Position numbers and translations under genes: made by a program. Below are positions 57,830-64,000 of a stretch of DNA of 64,000 nt, in pieces (the first letter of the stretch is position 1; every line of letters begins with the position of its first letter). Below the pieces are notes generated by a model. The model was given only the letters and a program-made list of their open reading frames with translations, made no database searches and was not told the DNA's origin. The stretch comes from an uncultured Eubacteriales bacterium (GTDB lineage: Bacteria; Bacillota; Clostridia; Oscillospirales; Acutalibacteraceae), in assembly GCA_951801675.1 (NCBI GenBank), contig CATONX010000002.1, positions 1-64,000 of the forward strand. Reading direction: 5' to 3'.

Positions 57830-58627
57830 TTAGCCCAAGGCTACGTCCAGGATCATCATGACCAGGAATCCCGTCACAATCCCTAAGACGCTTAGGTTCT
57901 TGTTGGAGTTGATAGATTCCGGGATGAGTTCTGCGGAAACGACGCTAATCATGGCGCCGGCCGAGAAGGAGAGAAGGAAGGGCAAGATTTCCCGCATGGC
58001 CATGGCTGCCACCACACCAATGACGCCGGCAATGGGTTCCACCAGACCGGATGCCTGGCCGTACATGAAGCTTTTAATCCGGCTGTATCCCTCTCTTCGC
58101 AGAGGCAGCGCCACGCTGGCGCCTTCGGGGAAGTTCTGCAGCCCGATCCCAACCGCCAGGATGATGGCGCCCATCAGGGTCGAACCTGGCACGCCCATGG
58201 CGGCTCCGCCAAAGGCCACGCCTACCGCCATACCCTCGGGGATGTTGTGCAGGGTGACGGCGCTGACCAGCAGGATGCTGCGCTTGAGGGACGCGCTTTT
58301 ACCGGCAGCAGCGGTGACAAAGCTGGACTTATCCAGCAGCTTGTCGGCCACGATCATAAACAGGCCACCGGTGACAAAGCCCAGGGCCGGCAGAAACCAT
58401 TGGGATTTCCCCAGCTCTCCGCACAGCTCGATGGCCGGCGCCAGAAGCGACCAGAAGCTGGCGGCGATCATTACGCCCGCGCCGAAGCCAAGCATGATGT
58501 TGAGCACCTTTTTGTTTACGTCACGGAAGAAAAAGACGACCGCCGCGCCCAGGGCGGTGATAGCCCAGGTGAAGAGGGTGGCGAGAAGTCCTTGCACCAC
58601 CGGGTTTATGTTTTCAAAGAATTCCAC
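57830..58627 (-). CDS. ZIP family metal transporter
   Basis: LSAVTLHNIPEGMAVGVAFGGAAMG; AIILAVGIGLQNFPEGASVALPLRREG (HN.PEG motifs). Confidence 0.95.
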   Translation of the reverse strand: MEFFENINPVVQGLLATLFTWAITALGAAVVFFFRDVNKKVLNIMLGFGAGVMIAASFWSLLAPAIELCGELGKSQWFLPALGFVTGGLFMIVADKLLDKSSFVTAAAGKSASLKRSILLVSAVTLHNIPEGMAVGVAFGGAAMGVPGSTLMGAIILAVGIGLQNFPEGASVALPLRREGYSRIKSFMYGQASGLVEPIAGVIGVVAAMAMREILPFLLSFSAGAMISVVSAELIPESINSNKNLSVLGIVTGFLVMMILDVALG

Positions 58628-58847
58628 TGTATTCCCCCCGAATCAAATTTATCAGGGTGCCGTCAGGGTGAGCCCTGTGCGGATGACACCCCATATTCAG
58701 GGTATGCGGACAGAGTGAATGGGTGACGGGGGAGCTAACCGCCTGGAAGGAAGAGAGGGGATACGGCGGCGGAAAAACGGAGAAAAGAAAGCAAAACAGC
58801 ACAACTTACCTTGAAAAAGAAATTACAAAGTTTTCCCGAAAAAGTGA

Positions 58848-58876
58848 TTGACAAGGGCAGGAGAATACGATATAAT
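58848..58876 (+). promoter_or_regulatory. Consensus promoter TTGACA-17-TATAAT for tRNA-Ala
   Basis: TTGACA 58848-58853; TATAAT 58871-58876. Confidence 0.92.
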
Positions 58877-58908
58877 AGCTCTCGTTGCAGCAAATGTGAC
58901 AGAAATCC

Positions 58909-58984
58909 GGGGCATTAGCTCAGCTGGGAGAGCGCTACACTGGCAGTGTAGAGGTCAGCGGTTCGATCCCGCTATGCTCCACCA
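58909..58984 (+). tRNA. tRNA-Ala (anticodon GGC), CCA encoded
   Basis: GGGGCATTAGCTCAGCTGGGAGAGCGCTACACTGGCAGTGTAGAGGTCAGCGGTTCGATCCCGCTATGCTCCACCA. Confidence 0.97.
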
Positions 58985-58989
58985 AAAAC

Positions 58990-59026
58990 AGGAACCGAAG
59001 TCGTTTGACTTTGGTTCCTGTTTTTT
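58990..59026 (+). terminator. Terminator of tRNA-Ala
   Basis: aggaaccgaagtcgtttgactttggttcctgttttttt. Confidence 0.85.
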
Positions 59027-59252
59027 TGTCTGGAAGGTAAGAGACCGAGCCATCCCTCTGCGGCTATTTTTTATCCCGTACCTTTTCTACGCCTCCAGCA
59101 TAGGGGGAATGGCGGACCCGCCCTTTTCCTTGAGGCGGGTGGAACCTTTCTGTGCTTATTTGGGATCGTGCTGGTGTCCAAACGGTTCCTTAGCCTTAAG
59201 AACCCGGAAAGTTGATCCGTTGAGCCTTTTAAAGGACTGCTGATCTACAGCT

Positions 59253-59297
59253 AAAAAGCCGGGCTTTGTACTTTTTTGTACAAAGCCCGGCTTTTAT
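59253..59297. terminator. Terminator hairpin
   Basis: aaaaagccgggctttgtacttttttgtacaaagcccggctttta. Confidence 0.85.
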
Positions 59298-59308
59298 ACG
59301 AAAGAAAG

Positions 59309-59704
59309 CTATGATTCCTCCGGCTGGCTTCCCGGCTTTTTTCGTTTGATTTTCGGAAACAGCTCCCGAAAGCCGATGAAGAGAAGGCCCACAGCGAAAA
59401 TTTTCTGTAACACGGCTCCGTCAATCCAGCCGGAGAGAATGGTACCGGCCGCGGCGCCCGCCAGCCCCAGCAAGGCGATGGCAATGGCGTCCTTCCAGGC
59501 GATCAATTTGTTTCGCCCATGAAGGATCAACGCCAGGATCGCGATGGGCAGAAAGAAGATCAGGTTGATTCCTTGTGCCGTCAGCTGGTCTACACCCGCA
59601 AACAGAGTCAGATATAACAAGAGCACCGTTCCGCCGCCCAGTCCCATCGATCCCGCCATTCCCGACAGGATACCGGCCAGCGCGATTCCGAACCACCCGC
59701 TCAT
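59309..59704 (-). CDS. TSUP (TauE/SafE) family half-size permease
   Basis: MSGWFGIALAGILSGMAGSMGLGGGTVLLLYLTLFAGVDQLTAQGINLIFFLPIAILAL. Confidence 0.85.
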   Translation of the reverse strand: MSGWFGIALAGILSGMAGSMGLGGGTVLLLYLTLFAGVDQLTAQGINLIFFLPIAILALILHGRNKLIAWKDAIAIALLGLAGAAAGTILSGWIDGAVLQKIFAVGLLFIGFRELFPKIKRKKPGSQPEES

Positions 59705-60051
59705 CGCAGCAGCAGCCGGATGGCTGCCCACAAAATGAAGATTCCGAACACTCTGCGCAGCAGCCCGGATGGAATGCGGGGAAGAAGCCAGGAGCCCAGC
59801 AATGCGCCGCCCAGCCCCCAGGGAAGGTAAACAGCCGCGTCCCAGAAATTGACGCGTCCGTCCGCCAGATAAAGCGCGGCGGAAAAGGCGGAAAGGGGGA
59901 AGATCACGGCGATGGAGGTGGCGTGGGCTTTCTGGGTGGGAAGGCCGGAGGCGGAGAGAAGGGGGACCGCCAGCATTCCGCCGCCCGCGCCCAGAAGGCC
60001 GTTGATAAACCCGACGATTACGCCACCGATGCGGGAAAACAGCTTTTTCAT
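59701..60051 (-). CDS. TSUP (TauE/SafE) family half-size permease
   Basis: MKKLFSRIGGVIVGFINGLLGAGGGMLAVPLLSASGLPTQKAHATSIAVIFPLSAFSA; ATGA overlap. Confidence 0.87.
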   Translation of the reverse strand: MKKLFSRIGGVIVGFINGLLGAGGGMLAVPLLSASGLPTQKAHATSIAVIFPLSAFSAALYLADGRVNFWDAAVYLPWGLGGALLGSWLLPRIPSGLLRRVFGIFILWAAIRLLLR

Positions 60052-60403
60052 GGTTCCCTTCCTTTCTTTGTGTTCGGCCCGCAGACCGCATGTGTCTAGC
60101 TTTCCACAAAGAAGGGGAAATTATCCGCAAGGCATGAAAACAAGAAAAGGCACTCCAGCCGGTAACTCCGGTCGGAATGCCTTTTTTCTTAAAAGAAAGC
60201 CCCGCTTTGCCGTAATATGATTTGTATAACCTGCCTACGAAAAAGCAGGTGGGTGCCCGCCTGCCGGTTTCACGCTCCCTTCATCCAATCCTGCCCAAAG
60301 GCAGGACCGGGAGGTCTGCAATCCCCCGGCAGAGCCAAGCTCCCGAGAATACAATTGTAGGGTTAAAAAACCATAGTCCGCGAACAAAGCAGGAGAGCCG
60401 TTC

Positions 60404-60727
60404 TTATGCTTCTGCGTCCGTTTCGGGCGTTTCCATTTCTTCGATCTCAAACAGGTCGGCCAAGCGCTCCTCAAAAATTGCCGCGATGTTGTCGAACATC
60501 TCGTCGCTTTCGATGGGAACCAGCGTTTCCTCGCCGTTTTCCTCTCCCACTTCCAGGATAATCAACTCGCCGTCCGATTCGATCATTTCCTCAGGATTGT
60601 CAATCACCGGAAGCAGCGCCACATAACGCCCGTCATCCGTCTCGATTGCGTCAAGGAGCTCAAATTGATGCTCATTGCCGTCGTCATCCAGGACGGTAAT
60701 CAGGTCGGGGCCGTACTCTTCTGCCAT
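60404..60727 (-). CDS. DUF1292 domain-containing protein
   Basis: PDLITVLDDDGNEHQFELLDAIETDDGRYVALLPVID..ELIILEVGEENGEETLVPIE. Confidence 0.92.
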   Translation of the reverse strand: MAEEYGPDLITVLDDDGNEHQFELLDAIETDDGRYVALLPVIDNPEEMIESDGELIILEVGEENGEETLVPIESDEMFDNIAAIFEERLADLFEIEEMETPETDAEA

Positions 60728-60819
60728 CGATACTCACTCCATTTCGTTTTGGTAGCCTATAGCCATTGTACCTGTTACCCCTGCAATAGTCAACAAGATT
60801 TTGTAAACTGTACTTGAAT

Positions 60820-61662
60820 TTATCGAATATTTTCCAGAGTGGGATTGTCCTGGTTTTCGCTCAGAATCTCGTTCATGCTACCCATACGATACCCGGAAAG
60901 ATCGGCGGTTATGTATGTAAATCCCAGGGAGCGCAGGGTGGCAACCACGCCGTTTATCCTGCATGCTTTCGTGAGCCTTGGCAGCTCGTCAAAAGGAACC
61001 TCGATGCGGGCAAGATTTTGATGTGCCCTCACCCGCAGCTGGGAAAACCCGAGAGACCGGAGGAACGCTTCCGCCTGCTCCACCCGGCTGAGGACTTCTA
61101 CGGTCAACGTCTCATGGTAGGGAATGCGGGAGGCAAGGCAGGCGCTGGCCGGTTTCTCCCAGGTGGCAAGGCCGTGCTCTTTGGAAAGAGCGCGAATTTC
61201 GGCTTTGTTAAGTCCCGCTTCCTGCAAAGGGCTTAAAATATGAAGCTCCCGGACCGCTTTTGCGCCGGGCCGGTAGTCGCCCGCGTCGTCGGCGTTGCTG
61301 CCGTCGAGCAGGCAAGAAAAACCTTCCGCTTGGGCGCGTTCCTTCAGCGCGGACAGAAGCCGCTTTTTGCAGTGGTAGCACCGGTCGGGAGAATTTTGGC
61401 GGATGAGGGGGTCCGAAAGCGGGTCCACCGGTACGACCACTTGGCGAATCCCCAAGCGTCCCGCCAAGGCGCAGGCCGCCTTTGCCTCTTCCCGGGGAAA
61501 AAAGACCGAGTCGGCCGTCAGAGCCAGCACATTCTCTGCGCCCAGGGCTTCTTTGGCGGCAAGGAGAAGAAAGGTGGAATCGGTTCCGCCGGAGAAGGCC
61601 ACAGCTGCCCGGGTAAGGGCTTTGAGGCGGGAAAGCAGCCGATCGTAAGCAAGAGCAGACAC
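60820..61662 (-). CDS. larE: ATP-dependent sacrificial sulfur transferase LarE
   Basis: AAVAFSGGTDSTFLLLAAKEALG, SPDRCYHCKKRLLSALKERA, DGSNADDAGDYRPGAKAVRELHILSPLQEAGLNKAEIR, ASACLASRIPYHETLT. Confidence 0.94.
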   Translation of the reverse strand: MSALAYDRLLSRLKALTRAAVAFSGGTDSTFLLLAAKEALGAENVLALTADSVFFPREEAKAACALAGRLGIRQVVVPVDPLSDPLIRQNSPDRCYHCKKRLLSALKERAQAEGFSCLLDGSNADDAGDYRPGAKAVRELHILSPLQEAGLNKAEIRALSKEHGLATWEKPASACLASRIPYHETLTVEVLSRVEQAEAFLRSLGFSQLRVRAHQNLARIEVPFDELPRLTKACRINGVVATLRSLGFTYITADLSGYRMGSMNEILSENQDNPTLENIR

Positions 61663-61674
61663 AGGATTTCCTCC

Positions 61675-62277
61675 TTATTCATCTTCAGTAAAGCAGAAAA
61701 AACGGTCGAGCAGCAGCGCGCGTACCGGCGCGCCGTCCGCCCCGGCGATCTTGACCGGCGGAGCAATGAGAAAATAGGCTCCGTCTTTCACTTGGGAAAG
61801 AGACAGGCCTTCCAAGACCATCACGCCCGCACCCAAGAGCTCCTTGTGGGGAGCGGCCTCGTCATCTTCGGGGCCGATGGAGGACGCATCGGTGCCCACC
61901 AGCCGAACTCCCAGGTCCGCAAGGACAAAGGCGGCGCTCTGGGTCAAAAAGGCTTTTCCAAGCCCCCGCAGCAGCAGACGCTTACAGCCCTTGGGCACCA
62001 GCCGTTCCATATCCGCACCGGACAAAAGCCCCGTTACCGTCACCACTTGACAGGTGCCCAGGAAAGGGCTTAGCGGCAGGGAAGCGATGTCGGCTTCGTC
62101 CTCCAGGAAGTGAAGGGGCGCGTCGGCATGGGTGGCGTTATGCAGACACAGATGAGCGGCCGTTAGGTTGCAGGCGTCTCCCAAAGCGATGCGGGAAAGA
62201 GGTTCCAGAGTAGGAACAGGATCGCCCGGGTAGACGGGCGCCTGAAAAAGCTCCTGAGAAATGTCAATGATCTTCAT
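61675..62277 (-). CDS. Cyclase family protein (kynurenine formamidase-like)
   Basis: MKIIDISQELFQAPVYPGDPVPTLEPLSRIALGDACNLTAAHLCLHNATHADAPLHF. Confidence 0.9.
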   Translation of the reverse strand: MKIIDISQELFQAPVYPGDPVPTLEPLSRIALGDACNLTAAHLCLHNATHADAPLHFLEDEADIASLPLSPFLGTCQVVTVTGLLSGADMERLVPKGCKRLLLRGLGKAFLTQSAAFVLADLGVRLVGTDASSIGPEDDEAAPHKELLGAGVMVLEGLSLSQVKDGAYFLIAPPVKIAGADGAPVRALLLDRFFCFTEDE

Positions 62278-62472
62278 AAAGAATCCCTCCTGTATCATGG
62301 CCGATGCGGGAATTGGAGCGTACAATTTACTGGAAAAATGAAAGCAAAATAAACCAAATTCGAGCGATATTTGTAAAAAATATACACAAAAAAAGAAAGA
62401 ATTTGCTTGACAGAAAAATCGGAATTTGCTATATTGGGATACAGTTCCAATCGATGCAAAACAGGAGGGCGT

Positions 62473-62925
62473 ATGAAAGCAAATCTTGAGATGCAGCCTT
62501 ATTACGACATCTGGTTCGGCCTTCAACATCTGTATGACCGATGGGCCAAACGATATGGTTTAACCGCTCATGCGATGTTTGTCCTCTATTGCATTGCCAA
62601 AGGGGAAGGAAGATGCACCCAGAAGCAGATTTGTGAGCAGCTTATGCTTCCCAAGCAGACGGTGCACACCATCCTTAACGGTTTTGAGCAGAAAGGCTGG
62701 CTTGTCCGCCAAGTGATGGAGTTAGACAAACGAAATAAGCATTTAATGCTTACGGCTGAAGGAGAAGAATATGCCGATGCGGTCCTGGGAGAGCTTGCCA
62801 AGCGGGAGGAAGCCGCCATGCGCCGCATGCATCCTCAGCAGTGCAGGACGATGCTGGAGAATAACCTCCAGCTTTTTGAGAATCTTTCGCAAACCATGAA
62901 GGTGGACGAATCGTCTCAAGAGTAA
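62473..62925 (+). CDS. MarR family transcriptional regulator
   Basis: RYGLTAHAMFVLYCIAKGEGRCTQKQICEQLMLPKQTVHTILNGFEQKGWLVRQVMELDKRNKHLMLTAEGEEYA. Confidence 0.92.
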   Translation: MKANLEMQPYYDIWFGLQHLYDRWAKRYGLTAHAMFVLYCIAKGEGRCTQKQICEQLMLPKQTVHTILNGFEQKGWLVRQVMELDKRNKHLMLTAEGEEYADAVLGELAKREEAAMRRMHPQQCRTMLENNLQLFENLSQTMKVDESSQE

Positions 62926-63108
62926 TCCACTGCTTTCATCATAACACAGTCAAGAAAAAAGGGAAAGCAGTTGTATCCGCAGGACGAGGAAAGCTTTTTC
63001 AGCCGATGTGGGAAATCAATATAAAGTAGCTCTTTGAGTAGTTTTTTGCGCCCGGCCACAGGAGTGGCCGGGCGCAATTATAATGATTGGCCCCGGTCCG
63101 GATGATCG

Positions 63109-63141
63109 TTTTTATAGCGTTGCGCAGCAACGCTATAAAAA
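63109..63141. repeat. Perfect 15-bp-arm palindrome
   Basis: TTTTTATAGCGTTGC-GCA-GCAACGCTATAAAAA. Confidence 0.85.
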
Positions 63142-63240
63142 ATAGGCGCCCGCTGACGCGGTTTTGCGCCTTTCGGCTCAGGTGGGCGGTACATAGCGCC
63201 TCCGCATGAGCAAAATTACTGATTTTGCTCATGCAACTAT

Positions 63241-63284
63241 AAAAAATGCGCGCAAAGCAGATTCTTGCTTTGCGCGCATTTTTT
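63241..63284. terminator. Bidirectional terminator-like hairpin (19-bp perfect arms)
   Basis: AAAAAATGCGCGCAAAGCA-gattct-TGCTTTGCGCGCATTTTTT. Confidence 0.88.
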
Positions 63285-63295
63285 CGGATGCATCC

Positions 63296-63472
63296 TTATT
63301 TCATCATATACTGCACACTGCTGATGACACCGTTTAGCGTCTTAAGCGCTTTGCCGGCCTTCTTTTTGATGTTCTTGTTGTTGCGCATCATGGTGCCGCC
63401 AACCATGCCGGCAACCGCGCCGACCGCCATACCGGTGACCACGCCTTTGACCATACCAGAGCTCGATCTCAT
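63296..63472 (-). CDS. Small glycine-zipper-like protein (58 aa)
   Basis: MRSSSGMVKGVVTGMAVGAVAGMVGGTMMRNNKNIKKKAGKALKTLNGVISSVQYMMK with ggaggtgttaac upstream. Confidence 0.8.
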   Translation of the reverse strand: MRSSSGMVKGVVTGMAVGAVAGMVGGTMMRNNKNIKKKAGKALKTLNGVISSVQYMMK

Positions 63473-63608
63473 GTTAACACCTCCGTTTATTTGTGTGGTC
63501 TTATTTTTTCCACTTGCAATGTCTTTACTCCTGTGATATATTGGTAGCAAATAGTTTGATATTCTAAGTAATTTGTCGTGACTTGGCGGCGAAAGGGGTC
63601 TTATTGCA

Positions 63609-64000
63609 GTGGCTGTCTTGAATATCGTGCTGGTGGAACCGGAAATTCCCCAGAACACGGGGAACATTTCCCGCACCTGCGCGGCTACCGGCGCCCGGCT
63701 GCATCTGGTCAAGCCCTTGGGCTTTGCCATCGATGACCGCAAACTCAAGCGGGCGGGCCTGGATTACTGGCACTTTCTGGACATCACCTATTACGACAAC
63801 CTGGAGGATTTCTTTCAGAAGAATGCCGGCCCGTTTTTTTATTTTACCACCAAGGCCCCGCAGCTTTATACGGATGTATCCTATCCGGACGGGGCGTATC
63901 TGGTGTTTGGCAAGGAAACGGCCGGGCTGCCGGAGGAACTGCTCGTACGCTACCCGCAGAGCTGCGTGCGCCTGCCCATGATTGAGGGGGCGCGCAGCCT
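63609..64000 (+). CDS. trmL: tRNA (cytidine(34)-2'-O)-methyltransferase (partial, runs off right edge)
   Basis: GTG start; AVLNIVLVEPEIPQNTGNISRTCAATGARLHLVKPLGFAIDDRKLKRAGLDYW. Confidence 0.93.
   Translation, partial: MAVLNIVLVEPEIPQNTGNISRTCAATGARLHLVKPLGFAIDDRKLKRAGLDYWHFLDITYYDNLEDFFQKNAGPFFYFTTKAPQLYTDVSYPDGAYLVFGKETAGLPEELLVRYPQSCVRLPMIEGARS

Noticed and set aside
59027-59300. Possible gene remnant between tRNA-Ala and the TSUP genes
   Set aside because: Only short overlapping frames with no homology I can recognise; terminator hairpins explain the structure.

Overview
The window is 64 kb of a GC-rich, probably spore-forming Firmicutes/Clostridia chromosome. The taxonomic call is inferred from dipicolinate synthase A/B, a SpoVB-like flippase, Gram-positive-type signal peptides and a pst-pho operon. 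Most of it is ordinary core genome: rsmE, trxA, cysK, hflX, larE, trmL, two tRNAs, one 5S rRNA, and the pstSCAB-phoU-phoBR operon. I saw no transposase, integrase, prophage or CRISPR array. The accessory part (about 1-20.4 kb) encodes four large secreted proteins: an InlB-repeat protein cut by the left edge and three PL11-type rhamnogalacturonan lyase paralogs. An AraR-like regulator lies close by. The observations most worth following up are: (i) a PstS-like lipoprotein whose two lobes appear in circularly permuted order; (ii) a 334-bp intergenic element at 37956-38289 made of mirror-symmetric hairpins with compensatory substitutions; (iii) a duplicated C-terminal 'NESGxGLA' module shared by all three PL11 lyases; (iv) an AraR-box-like operator downstream of a consensus-like promoter in front of the first lyase; (v) a PHO-box-like array of 11-bp-phased TTTACA repeats before pstS; (vi) a 13-bp perfect palindrome overlapping the promoter of a YtrA-type GntR gene. 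Product calls come from reading the translations; no database search was run.
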